Assembly (NCBI GenBank): GCA_032622095.1
Contig: CP136061.1
Coordinates: 14,463,287-14,527,286, forward strand
Length of the DNA stretch: 64,000 bases
DNA from: Siphonodentalium dalli
Lineage: Eukaryota; Mollusca; Scaphopoda; Gadilida; Siphonodentaliidae
Direction: 5' to 3'
Position numbers and translations under genes: made by a program. The notes under the pieces were generated by a model that saw only the letters and a program-made list of their open reading frames with translations, did no database searches and was not told the DNA's origin. This document shows, piece after piece, positions 22,851 to 34,165 of this stretch; positions within the stretch are counted from its first letter, which is position 1, and every line of letters begins with the position of its first letter.

Positions 22851-23121
22851 CCAGAGGGGATGTCAGGAATGATAACTTATTGGCAAGGTCGCAAGCACCA
22901 CACCGACATACCGAGCAGGCAGATAAAAACCCGCGTGATGCATCGACTGGTAACCGGAAGGCGTGAACCCACGGCTATCTAAAAGTCAACAAAAACAGTT
23001 AGGATAGTAGAACGGTTGATTATTCATCGGTTATGTGAAGTTTTAATTATGCGATAATAGTATAAGGCATATACATGTATCTATTGAGTATACAGAGAAG
23101 TTACACACCCATAGTTACACA
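22851..23121. other. intronic sequence, no feature recognised
   Basis: No coding or repeat structure seen. Confidence 0.4.
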
Positions 23122-23290
23122 AATATAGATAAAGGTCATCGTAGCATGCATTGGATGAGTATATATACCTGTAGTTCCCGATAAATATAGTTAAAGGTCA
23201 TCGTAGTGTGCATTGGATGAGAATATATACATGTAGGTCCCGATAAATATAGTTAAAGGTCATCGTAGTATATTAGATGTATGGATATTG
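23122..23290. repeat. ~62-bp tandem repeat, 2.7 units
   Basis: Units contain AAATATAGTTAAAGGTCATCG, GTGCATTGGATGAG and ATATATACATGTAG. A more diverged pair lies at ~23490-23580. Confidence 0.8.
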
Positions 23291-23867
23291 TTTGCAAATT
23301 CCCAAATATATGTTTATGACGTATATTTCCACATTTCCATCCATAGTTATGATGCATAGTAACCCTCCCCATTTATGTATGATGTATACGTCGCACATCT
23401 TACAGTTATAATGTATATCACTCCTTTCCCATTAGTTAAGTTCTATGTCAACATGTTAACGTGTATGTCAGATATGATAATTTGGGCAAACTATATATAG
23501 TTGAAGGTTATCGTCTCTTATTGGACGAGCAGTTACTCATAATATCGTTAAGGGTTATCGTTGCCTATAGGATGAAAATTGTTAGTAAATTCATAAATAT
23601 ATGGATAGAGTTAAATGGTTTCCATAGATGCATACATACAGCAACAGTTTATCGCTGTCAGATATTATATATTTTGATTTTATAAACCTTATTATAAATG
23701 GCACACCTTTTCTGGTGGTATGTTTATGTATATGTTTATTGTTATGCAGTGTTTGACTATCAGTATATCCTGATGGTTTTGGAGGAAAAATAAGTCCGTA
23801 TTAAAATAAATAATAAATAAACACATCTTCATGCAACACAGCAGCCCCGGGTCAAAGGCCAAACATG

Positions 23868-24085
23868 CAGCAATGTACCCACTCTCGATGGCGAAATCGT
23901 GTTCGTTACCTTGTCGCCGGTAGTTGCGTCCCGAATCGAGAGATAAGCATTTACAATTGAGCGCATTTCAGAAGATGTTTTATATGGAGTGTAACGGTCG
24001 ATTTGCTTGTGATTTTCGGTGATGTTAGTATAATGCTACATTTCACCAGTTGGCATAGCGTCTGAATACTAACTTATCAGTTTCA
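23868..24085. repeat. dispersed repeat family C, copy 2
   Basis: Close to copy 1 over 23872-24010, then diverging through GATGTTAGTATAATGCTACA, which has a counterpart in copy 3. Confidence 0.7.
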
Positions 24086-24599
24086 CGAACCCAAATAAGT
24101 CCATAAGTGTACATAAAAAATGTCTACACTGATGATCATAGTAACGACACCACACAATTTAAAGGCTGAATTGAAGCACCCGCTACAATCTTGTTTATTG
24201 CTATTTATACATATCACGAAATGCCACCCTTTGAGATTGTATAAAACGACAGGACCTGATCAATAAGATATACATTAAATCGATTGCATTGGGTATATAC
24301 GACACATATGACATGACGAAACAAGATGTATACACCAAATCGATTGTAATTGGCCTATGAACAGCGTTACACAATTTGTCCGAATGTACAATGCTACTGT
24401 TAAATATGATGTTAGATCCGCAGCCATATATGAATAACTAATTGCATGTTACACTCTCCCCATGGCATATCAATGTAACGCGTCGCGCTAACTCTTGGTA
24501 TTTCCGATGTTATTTGTCTCAGCGATAATTGTCACGAACTGCCATCGAACTAACACCAGACCAATGGTGATTGAAATTTAGATTGAACATTTCCAGTTA
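24086..24599. other. intronic sequence, no feature recognised
   Basis: AT-rich with a degenerate pair of ~60-bp segments (ACACCAAATCGATTG and ACATTAAATCGATTG near 24270-24350). No gene. Confidence 0.4.
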
Positions 24600-24834
24600 T
24601 GTCAGGGTGTTCAGAGATTTATCTTCATTGATGAGGAGTTATCCATAATTACTGTTCAGACGAGAAGTTCAGCAAACAACCATAACATTTCCCTCACTAA
24701 ATATCACTCCTTCTACACTTTGATTTATATTTCGTATGTTTTATCAGCATAACACCCACCCAAACCAATACTAGACAATTTCTATGTACACTTTGAAACT
24801 GACTGGGACAATCAAATTAGTATAGAAAGGGTTA
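24600..24834. mobile_element. MITE family B, copy 2
   Basis: Diverged copy ending GACTGGGACAATCAAATTAG then TATAGAAAGGGTTA. Left boundary uncertain. Confidence 0.5.
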
Positions 24835-24899
24835 CGTGTCCATGACCATAGCATTGTGGTTGGTAACAGACCAAAGCATACGACAGTTAGGAATGCCCT

Positions 24900-25105
24900 A
24901 TTCCCTTTTTAACAAATTATATATATTTGTATAATTGTTAAAGAATATAAAAAAATGATAAAAATTATGAGACTGTTAAAAAATGTAAGAAATAATGATA
25001 AAAATTATAAAAATTGTTAAAGAATATAAGAACAAATTATTAAAAAAAATGATAAAATTGTTAAAGAATATAAGAAACAATCATTAAAAAATGTTATAGA
25101 ATAAT
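24900..25105. repeat. AT-rich repeat of the hairpin-MITE body
   Basis: Five degenerate copies of AATTGTTAAAGAATATAAGAA with ATGATAAAAATTAT spacers, the same motif as between hairpins at 10123-10189 and 17679-17758. No hairpin is present here. Confidence 0.65.
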
Positions 25106-26104
25106 ATGATCATACACAAGCGTAAGTAACGAACCAAAGCTAAAACAATCACATAGGTGTTTCTGCATGTAGCGTTTAAAACAATTATTATCAAAATCAC
25201 TTTATAGATTCGCACCAAATAATATTCACATGCATAAGGATTATGTTTTGTGGGGTAATTATAAATAGTTATATATGTTGTCGATAGTGCATGGAACTGA
25301 AACTAACCATTAGGCCTATATTACTTGGCGTGCTGGGGTAGTATGTTCATTTCAATCAAAACATGTCATCGTGTCAATTTCAACGATAGTCGACAAACAA
25401 CGACATCGTGTAACTTTCACTATTGACCGAATTCGCGTGGAACTGAATGTATCTTCTGCTTTGTTCATAAGTATATGTTTTCATTATATTCAAGAAAATA
25501 GGATATATATATATGGATTACCAGATGCATGTAAGTGTGCAGACTTATGATAACAATCAAATCCACATTAAATATTATCTTATTTCCTTTTTGCACGGTA
25601 TAGTCTCTACATAACCATGCAGTATTGATCAACTGCTGTGCACCAGTTGGAAAATAAAGCTTTGAAATACACGTAGAACGTGTTGAGTTGTGGTGATTTT
25701 AGTGTATTTATGATTTGACCAGTAGAGTGCCGGAGTAGACCCGTTAGATATTCATTATGGACCTACTTTCCCTTATAAATAAAAACAAATAAATGATTTT
25801 ATGACATTTATATAAATAGGAGAATGTTGCACATCGACTGATTTGTATTGGCCTCTTGACAATCGATTACGACAATAACGCGTTAGGCCTACCGATCTAC
25901 TGTGCGACATTCGCGCTCCCAAAATTCAAAAATTGGAGCGTCGTATTAGTTAATAATTGGTGACGTCACAAAATCAGATGTAGCCTATATACAACCAAAG
26001 CGTCCAGCTTTGGTTCGTTAAAAGAAAACATTTACAAAAATTGTAAAGAATGTAAGACAAAATTATTAAACATTTTTGGGCCCATGGATTCTCTTATGTG
26101 ATAG
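25106..26104. other. intronic sequence with a MITE-body scrap
   Basis: No gene. At 26020-26098 the MITE-body motif AAATTGTAAAGAATGTAAGA and a degenerate hairpin start (GGCCCATGGATTCTCTTATG) appear. Confidence 0.45.
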
Positions 26105-26215
26105 CTGTTCATTTTCTTGCAGCATTGTGGTGATAAGTTACCGATAACTGGTAATGTTTCTTGCATTACTACTCTGGTAACTGTTAATTGTTCTTGCAGG
26201 ATTGTGGTGATGTAT
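26105..26215. repeat. duplicated acceptor and exon start
   Basis: CTGTTCATTTTCTTGCAG|CATTGTGGTGAT at 26105-26134 is repeated 76 bp later as CTGTTAATTGTTCTTGCAG|GATTGTGGTGAT, the real exon start. Two acceptor-like sites are thus in tandem. Confidence 0.8.
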
Positions 26216-26282
26216 CTCCGTCGAATATGTCTCCGGACATCAGCCCAGCTAACTCCTGTGATGAATCAGATCCCAGTCCCAG
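26200..26282 (+). CDS. exon of the RhoGEF-like gene
   Basis: 83-bp internal exon, phase 0 in and phase 2 out. The acceptor is TTGTTCTTGCAG; the donor is CCCAG|GTAAGT, close to consensus. The peptide starts DCGDVSPSNMSPDISPANSC and ends DESDPSP plus a split serine codon. Four SP/DP-type positions and a high acidic and serine content suggest a disordered, possibly phosphorylated segment (inference). It follows the 6825-6938 exon in phase after a ~19-kb intron that contains the 42-bp satellite, and joins in phase to the exon at 36007. No domain can be named from this exon alone; the assignment comes from splice sites and phase continuity. Confidence 0.6.
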
Positions 26283-26536
26283 GTAAGTAGTACACCACAA
26301 ACCCCATGTCGCCACGCCTGCTCTCTGCAGTGCCCTTTTTATCGATGACATGTCCATATAATAATGTACCTGGGACGATACATGTAGCAAAATGTATTGT
26401 CGGCAACCAGATTCCGCTCCTTCGGTAGGCGTTTTCCTGTCCTAACTAACTTCTATACTCACGATCAAACAACTTGATCCAACTATTGCTCTCTTGGTGT
26501 GAAAACACGATATTTTATTCCCAAACCGATGTCGTC

Positions 26537-27655
26537 AGGTGTGTGTGTGTATGTATAATGTCAGAAGGGGTTCGCTGTGCACCAGGTTCTCCAGAGATCG
26601 TCGTACATTTAGGTCCACACCATTCTACATGGAAAGATACAAGAGGCAGATTTTATTATTGAAAATCAACTTCAGCTTGTTCGATAACAGCCATGACCCA
26701 ATTAACACAAATGGATTGATTGATTTGTATTTAGATAAATTCAATCAGCATTTTACGATATATAATTACATAATGCATACACTGATAAAAGTAATAAATA
26801 AAGTTGACAGAGCTGAACATTTGAATGAGAAGGTATTTGTGTTGGCTTATAAGAGGCTGTAAAGATAGAGATGTTAGAGAGGAGAGTAGGTCGGGAGATT
26901 AATCGAAAATAGGAAGATAAATGCTGAGGGCTATCAAGGATGACACAAAAAGTCCCAGAAGGGTCTTATCTCCATTTTGGTCCTTGGTGTAGTCAATATA
27001 CAATTTCCAACCCCTATTATCTGAGGCATGCACCCTCCCACTGCTGTTACTGACCAACACTGTGGGTCGGTTGAGACTCCGTCCACCATCAGCCCACTAT
27101 GTCCTTATCACCACACATATGTATATGTTCACGGTGTTTCCCGTATACAATATTGGTATCATAGCTCCGTTCAGCAATGCCACGGCGACACCATACCCTA
27201 CATGGGAATATGCACACGGCATATTGCATTGTCGACACAAGCTTCCGTTGATCTGATAAGAGCCGCTAAAAGCCCTGTCCCAATTAACGTCCGGAATCTA
27301 TATACATATAACCATCTGTCCGCCATTTATAACTACCATTAGTTGACTCTTCAACTGATAAGCATTGTGCCAACATTGTGATTGGAGGGTATACACATGC
27401 AGCTACTCCTCATGAAATTGACAACTCTTTACCATTATGCCATAGTTGGAGTGTGTATTTGTTAACAACGACAGAAGGAGTTCACTTTGTGACCTTGTTT
27501 ATAGTTCGTCGTAGCCTATTCATAATGGCACCATGCTGTACATGGCCCTGTTTATAGTTCGTCGTAGTCTATTCATAATGGCACCATGCTGTACATGGGA
27601 TGATACACGCGGTGGAGTTATCGACATTCAGCTGCCGCTGGATACAAGTCATGGC
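26537..27655. repeat. diverged ~200-bp tandem repeat family, first block
   Basis: Three diverged units (starting about 26537, 27090 and 27470). Recurrent landmarks in order: CAGAAGG-GTTCGCTGTG, TTCTCCAGAG..CGTCG, ACCATTCTACATGGGA, AGATACACGCGGCAGAT, TATCGACA-AGCTTCC, TTCGATAAGA, then a tail CCAATTAACGTCC-GAGTCCCTAT. Open frames inside are short and inconsistent between units, so this is non-coding repeat DNA. Confidence 0.7.
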
Positions 27656-29593
27656 CTTATTAACTTTTAGAGTATCTATAACGTCGTGATCTCACCGATC
27701 TTATTAACCTTTAGAGTACCTATAACGTCGTGATCTCACCGATCTTATTAACCTTTAGAGTACCTATAACGCCGTAATCTCACCCATCTTATTAACCTTT
27801 AGAGTACCTATAACGCCGTAATCTCACCGATCTTATTAACCTTTAGAGTACCTATAACGCCGTAATCTCACCGATCTTATTAACCTTTAGAGTACCTATA
27901 ACGCCGTAATCTCACCGATCTTATTAACATTTAGAGTACCTATAACGCCGTAATATCACCGATCTTATTAACATTTAGAGTACCTATAACGCCGTAATCT
28001 CACCGATCTTATTAACCTTTAGAGTACCTATAACGCCGTAATCTCACCGATCTTATTAACCTTTAGAGTACCTATAACGCCGTAATCTCACCCATCTTAT
28101 TAACCTTTAGAGTACCTATAACGCCGTAATCTCATCGATCTTATTAACCTTTAGAGTACCTATAACGCCGTAATCTCACCCATCTTATTAACCTTTAGAG
28201 TACCTATAACGCCGTAATCTCACCGATCTTATTAACCTTTAGAGTACCTATAACGCCGTAATCTCACCGATCTTATTAACCTTTAGAGTACCTATAACGC
28301 CGTAATCTCACCGATCTTATTAACCTTTAGAGTACCTATAACGCCGTAATCTCACCCATCTTATTAACCTTTAGAGTACCTATAACGCCGTAATCTCACC
28401 GATCTTATTAACATTTAGAGTACCTATAACGCCGTAATCTCACCGATCTTATTAACCTTTAGAGTACCTATAACGCCGTAATCTCACCGATCTTATTAAC
28501 CTTTAGAGTACCTATAACGCCGTAATCTCACCCATCTTATTAACCTTTAGAGTACCTATAACGCCGTAATCTCACCGATCTTATTAACCTTTAGAGTACC
28601 GATAACGCCGTAATCTCACCGATCTTATTAACCTTTAGAGTACCTATAACGCTGTAATCTCACCGATCTTATTAACATTTAGAGTACCTATAACGCCGTA
28701 ATCTCACCGATCTTATTAACCTTTAGAGTACCTATAACGCCGTAATCTCACCGATCTTATTAACCTTTAGAGTACCTATAACGCCGTAATCTCACCCATC
28801 TTATTAACCTTTAGAGTACCTATAACGCCGTAATCTCACCGATCTTATTAACTTTTAGAGTACCTATAACACCGTAATCTCACCCATCTTATTAACTTTT
28901 AGAGTAATTATAACGCCGTAATCTCACCGATCTTATTAACCTTTAGAGTACCTATAACGCCGTAATCTCACCGATCTTATTAACTTTTAGAGTACCTATA
29001 ACGCCGTAATCTCACCCATCTTATTAACCTTTAGAGTAACTATAACGCCGTAATCTCACCGATCTTATTAACCTTTAGAGTACCAATAACGCCGTAATCT
29101 CACCGATCTTATTAACCTTTAGAGTACCTATAACGCCGTAATCTCGCCGATCTTATTAACCTTTAGAGTACCTATAACGCCGTAATCTCACCCATCTTAT
29201 TAACCTTTAGAGTACCTATAACGCCGTAATCTCACCGATCTTATTAACCTTTAGAGTACCTATAACGCCGTAATCTCACCGATCTTATTAACCTTTAGAG
29301 TACCTATAACGCCGTAATCTCACCAATCTTATTAACCTTTAGAGTACCTATAACGCCGTAATCTCGCCGATCTTATTAACCTTTAGAGTACCTATAACGC
29401 CGTAATCTCACCGATCTTATTATCCTTTAGAGTACCTATAACGCTGTAATCTCACCGATCTTATTAACTTTTAGAGTACCTATAACGCCGTAATCTCACC
29501 GATCTTATTAACTTTTAGAGTACCTATAACGCCGTAATCTCACCGATCTTATTAACCTTTAGAGTACCTATAACGCCGTAATCTCACCGATCT
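27656..29593. repeat. 44-bp satellite array, ~44 units
   Basis: Units of TTATTAACCTTTAGAGTACC, TATAACGCCGTAATC and TCACCGATC, very uniform. The main variant is CACCCATC for CACCGATC. Left-edge units (TTTAGAGTATCT, ACGTCGTGATC) are older variants. The unit equals the tail of the ~200-bp repeat that surrounds the array. Confidence 0.97.
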
Positions 29594-30284
29594 TTGTCTG
29601 AAAATAACATAGTTCGGACTTAATAACATCGACATTCCTTCGGTTTGAATTTTCAATCGCTGTTTATAATAGCAGCAGATGGCAATTTCCAATGCAATTG
29701 AACAGTGGGCCATAGCCGGGGTGTTAGACAAAATCCAGCCCATGTCGCCGGGTCTGTGTGTGAGTGTGCACTCCTGTTCTCCATAGCATCTCTGACCGAT
29801 GGCATGACCACATCATCATGTACATGGGTAGATACAAGCGGTAGATTGAATTATAGACATCCAGCTTCCACCAGTTCGAAAAATCGCTAAAAGATCTATC
29901 AAATTTAGTTCCGTATCTTGTTCCCACATTCCTTCATTCTGAAATGCCGAAACCATATTGTTGTGAAATTAAATATCCAACTGGTGATACTTTGGAATAC
30001 AACTGTGGAGTAGTTGAGAGCTCACAATCGCTAATTTCCTATTCGTGAGTCCTTGTATATGCACAAAAAGGTAAGCATGCACACTTTTACCATTTGTCTC
30101 CATAACCCCCAAACCACGCCATATTCAATAATGAGACATTGCAAAGTATATATTATATATAATCATGTTTCCCCAGCTTTGTTCTGAACATAGGATAATT
30201 GAGACATAAGCAAATCGATCTCCCTTCGGTATGAACTGTTCAACTGCTGTTTTTATAAGCTTGCAAATTACAACTATTTGCACA

Positions 30285-30816
30285 TTGTGCATACTTTAAG
30301 TGTTAGACAAGATCCCAACCCATATCGCCAGGTTTTGTATGCACAATACCAGAAGGTGTTCGCTGTGTATCCCGTTCTCCAGAGTTCATCGAAGTGTATT
30401 TGTGACCCGCCATATCGTAAGTCGTATCCAATCCAATCGTAAGTCGGGATTTTTTACCCTGTGCCAATGAATTCTCTTATATATGCGAGTCGACTATAGG
30501 TCGCCTCGCATATATAAGAGAATGCATTGGCCTAACAATTTTTTTGACATTTGTGCATAATTTAAGTGTTAGACAAGATCCCAACCCATATCGCCAGGTT
30601 TTGTATGCACAATACCAGAAGGTGTTCGCTGTGTATCCCGTTCTCCAGAGTTCATCGAAGTGTATTTGTGACCCGCCATATCGTAAGTCGTATCCAATCT
30701 AATCGTAAGTCGGGATTTTTGACCCTGTGCCAATGAATTAACTTATATATGCGAGTCGACTATAGGTCGCCTCGCATATATAAGAGAATGCATTGGCCTT
30801 ACAATTTTAATATTTT
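30285..30816. repeat. 266-bp tandem duplication including a hairpin
   Basis: 30285-30550 and 30551-30816 are near-identical, including one end GTGACCCGCCATATCG and one hairpin each (30463-30531 and 30729-30797). Both carry the same altered GCCAATGAATT, so the duplication followed that mutation. Confidence 0.9.
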
Positions 30817-31119
30817 TTTCTTGTATTCTTTAACAATTTTATAATTTCACCCATACAGAGCCCCAGACAAACATGAGCGGACGACACTCTTCTATATGCT
30901 TCTATATATGTGTGGGGCTCCCTGCAGGGATGTTTTTATTTTATGCCCTAAAAATTGTAAGAAACATTTATTTAAAAAAAATGAAAAAATATTGTTAGAC
31001 CAATGCATTCTCTTATATATGCGAGGCGACCTATGGTCTACTCGCATATATAAGAGAATGCATTGGCACAGGGTAAAAACAAATCCCGACTTACGACTGC
31101 ATTTAATATGGCGGGTCAC
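30668..31119. mobile_element. MITE with GTGACCCGCC ends carrying the hairpin module
   Basis: The left end GTGACCCGCCATATCGTAAG and the right end ATATGGCGGGTCAC are inverted repeats, extended by CGTAAGTCGGGATTT on both sides. Inside is the hairpin module: hairpins at 30729-30797 and 30999-31067 around AT-rich DNA. Flanking sequence matches an unoccupied unit at 26585-26640, with ATTT on both sides as a possible target duplication. The first, duplicated left end begins near 30402. Confidence 0.7.
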
Positions 31120-31839
31120 ATTTATGTCCACACCATTCTCTACATGGAGAGAAACAAGCGGCATACTGTATTATTGACGACAAGCTTCCACTGGTTGGAT
31201 AAAATTCCTGACCCAAGTAACATCCAGATTCGATATAAAATTTCCAACCCCTGTTATTTGAGGCATGAACTCTACAACTGTCGATGCTGACCAACACTTG
31301 GGAGAGGTGTTGATACTTGCAGCCCACTATGTTGCCACGCTGAATGTGCACAAGGAGTTTGCAATGCGCCCTGTTCTCTATAGCCCATTTCCGCAATGTC
31401 ACTGCCACCCCAACTATCGACAACAGGCTTCCGCTTGTTCGATAGTATGCACTAATAATGCTGTCCAAATTACCTTTCAGAGTCCCTATGTGACTTCGTA
31501 ATCTCACCAGTTGGTGTCCCGATCTAGCATCGTAACCCCACTATTGAACTTAAGTTTTGCCGCGCAGCCTGTTCTTCGTAGCTCCTTTCCAAGATGTCAC
31601 GACCACACCACACTTTACATGAGAAGATACACGCGGCAGATTGTATTATCGACAATCGGCTTCCGGGAGTTCGATAGGATTCACTAAAAGCTATGTCCCA
31701 ATTACCGTCCAGAGTCCCTATGTAACCTCATAATCTCAGCACTCTGAATCATTATCCTATATCAACTATCGGGCATCGGATAATGAATCGCAAGTGTCAA
31801 ACTAAGCTTCACATTCCTTATTTTTCACCATAAGGTATC

Positions 31840-31985
31840 GGCAGCATATTACCTGTACAGTACGTAAGAGAGTGGGAGAGTGACCCAATGAACACCGAAC
31901 ACTTGAGTGGTGAGCATTAGGGAGACTTTTTGTTGTTATCAAAACGATGGTGGCAGTTATATCCAAACCTCACCACGACAAACCA
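31840..31985. repeat. single-copy relative of the 56-bp repeat region
   Basis: TGAACACCGAACACTTGAGT and GAGCATTAGGGA..TTGTTGTTATCA, followed by ATGGTGGCAGTT..ATCCAAACCTCA. It parallels the unit and right flank at 20052-20540. Shows the unexpanded state. Confidence 0.6.
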
Positions 31986-32459
31986 TTGATCACCGGTGAT
32001 TACCACGAATATTCTTTTTAAGGAACGTGAATAGTATTTTATGTATCTACACTTTCCACAAATTGTTATTTTCGCTGTCACTAAACGTTTGAACAAGTCC
32101 AGACAGGACAATTATCAATATTCAGTAAACAATCGGGTGAATTATACATGTACGTTAAATGCGGATGTTATATAATGTAGCATGTCCACTAAACAAATCG
32201 GGTGAAGTATACATTGAATGCGGATGTTGTGTACATTCTTTGAACTGTGAATACGGATCAGTTTCCACATAAACCGCGTACAGTTCAGGGTGACTTGATA
32301 GCAAAATTGTTCTATACATACATGTACATTGGTAGCACCGCCTAAAAAACGAGTCTAGACACGATTGGTCATTAAGTCAATACCTCATGACGTACAATTG
32401 TTGCGAATCTGAATCTGAATCTAGAAGGTTGAACGTCATTTGACTGTTTTTGGTTTGGC
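31986..32459. other. intronic sequence with a short direct repeat
   Basis: Two related segments AACAATCGGGTGAATTATACAT and AACAAATCGGGTGAAGTATACAT near 32128-32218 form a degenerate ~70-bp duplication. No gene. Confidence 0.45.
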
Positions 32460-32800
32460 GACTCTAAATTGAACTGCGGCGATACGACCCGTTGTCGAAC
32501 GAAGAGCCGTATTCCGAGTTCAGGTATGCGACGATCTTATCTGGTTCTGTGCAACCTTGATACATTACGATGAACGCAATCGATGATCTGGTCTGATTCC
32601 GTGCAGCCATGTTGCGCTCCGATGTTGGTGGTCGATGCACGCACGAGTAGACAACAGAGAACGCCGATTCGGCTCGTTCGATGAAATCGTTTTGGCGGAC
32701 ACCCAATCGCACACTGGGATGTAATAGGTTTCGTGACTTCTAGCCAGCAATTTACACAACTCCATCTACAAGACGCTGGGAGTTGCGTGCTCTTATAAAA
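32460..32800 (-). other. GC-richer island with two overlapping open frames
   Basis: Distinct in composition from its surroundings. On the minus strand TTTTTATAAGAGC (near 32800) precedes two overlapping open frames of 66 and 82 codons (32565-32765 and 32464-32712) with no recognised domain. Could be a transposon remnant or a small nested gene. I cannot choose between them, and the frames overlap in a way that argues against simple coding. Confidence 0.2.
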
Positions 32801-32985
32801 ATAACTCGGTCGGCAGTATATGTCAACCGGATTAACGGCTGATGCTCGTAACTGGGCTTCCGTAATTTGTTAACTTGTTTGGGGAAAAAAGATGACGGAT
32901 GCTGAATGAAGTGTATGATTTTTTGAAAATTTGGAAAGATTGTAGTTGATCCTTGGACAAACAGACACACTCTCATTCTATTTCA

Positions 32986-33083
32986 TTTCCCAGATGATGA
33001 CAAGTTTGTACATTTCGCCATCGAGCGTGAACATTTCCCAGATGATGACAAGTTCGTACATTTCGCCATCGAGCGTGAACATT
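32986..33083. repeat. two tandem copies of a 48-bp unit
   Basis: CCCAGATGATGACAAGTT, TGTACATTTCGCCATC and GAGCGTGAACATTT occur twice with a single T/C difference noticed. Confidence 0.92.
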
Positions 33084-33115
33084 GATGTATAGCTACAGTA
33101 ATGCCATAAGTAATT

Positions 33116-33288
33116 GACTCCTTAACCACAGCAGAATTGTGGGTAACTTTTCAGGATTAAGTCGGATATATGGCTTGTTGCCATTCATCGGAAAGCACTC
33201 CCCAAGAGCTTTCCGATGAATGGCAACAATCCATATTTCCGACTAAATCCTGAAAAGTTACCCATAATTCTGCTGTGGTTAAGGAGTC
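33116..33288. mobile_element. foldback element with ~84-bp arms
   Basis: From GACTCCTTAACCACAGCAG to CTGCTGTGGTTAAGGAGTC. The arms remain nearly complementary to a centre of only a few bases (AGCACTCCCCAAGAGCT) near 33203. The arms include GGATTAAGTCGG and CCATTCATCGGAAAG. A long uninterrupted palindrome of this kind is typical of a foldback or MITE insertion. Short A/T flanks give no clear target duplication. Confidence 0.8.
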
Positions 33289-33734
33289 GATTTATTAGTT
33301 CATTACTGTATATTGGTGGTAAATGAACACTGTGTTCTGTGGTTTCTGGAAAAGGTACATCAAAGTCTGTCATTTCGCTTCCACTTGAAACGTTTTAAAG
33401 CTATATCACGCACAAACACAAACTGTATGGTCCTAGATTCGCTATCGTATAGTGTATTTCTCTTCAATGCCGCTTTTGATATGCTGTGTGCTTCTCAGCG
33501 CATATATACCAATTAGTTCGACTATATGCACAAGCTATTGAAACACATTTCAACATAGAAAATGTAATGCGATGTGTCCCTGTGAAGAGAAGGACAACAT
33601 GAACATCCCTGCCACAGAAGATTACTCGTTGTATTATTTGTGATTTAACATGGGGATTACTCAATACGTGTGTATATTAAAGACGTTGAACATATAATTA
33701 ATGGTACCGTGTGTGCCACGACTTTTCAATTTAC

Positions 33735-34165
33735 CGATGAACATCTGATGCTCGATACCGCTAGAAATACGATACCCAGACCAGTCATGGCATGCATAGG
33801 ACGGGTGACGTATTATACACAGGCTCCATCCAGTGATCTGATGAACATATGATGCTCTATTCCGCTAGACATATACGTTACCCAGCCAGTAATAGCATGC
33901 AGAGGACGTATGACGTATTATACACGGACTCCATCCTGTGTACTGATGCTCGATTCCGCTAGACATACGACAAGTTATCAATGTACTGTATGAACATCTG
34001 ATGCTCTATTCCGCTAGACATATACGTTACCCAGCCAGTAATAGCATGCAGAGGACGTATGACGTATTATACACGGACTCCATCCTGTGTACTGACGAAC
34101 ATCTGATGCTCGATTCCGCTGGAAATACGATACCCATGCAGACCAGTGATAGCATGCATGTTATC
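33735..34165. repeat. ~110-bp tandem repeat, about four units
   Basis: Units contain GAACATCTGATGCTCGATTC, CGCTAGACATA, AGTAATAGCATGCAGAGGACG and TGACGTATTATACACGGACTC. A further relic (ATACACGGACTCCATCC) lies at 34470-34495. Two of the inner units are near-identical. Confidence 0.85.

Larger units (their letters stand above)
29594..31760. repeat. diverged ~200-bp tandem repeat family, second block
   Basis: Further units at about 29735-29920, 30285-30410 with 31120-31230 (split by an insertion), 31310-31510 and 31540-31745. They keep CTACATGG-AGATACA, CGACA-GCTTCC, GTTCGATA and the tail CAGAGTCCCTATGTAAC..CGTAATCTCA. Confidence 0.7.

Noticed and set aside
27028-27342. 104-residue + strand frame and its overlapping partner
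   Set aside because: Falls within the diverged ~200-bp repeat; other units do not keep the frame open.
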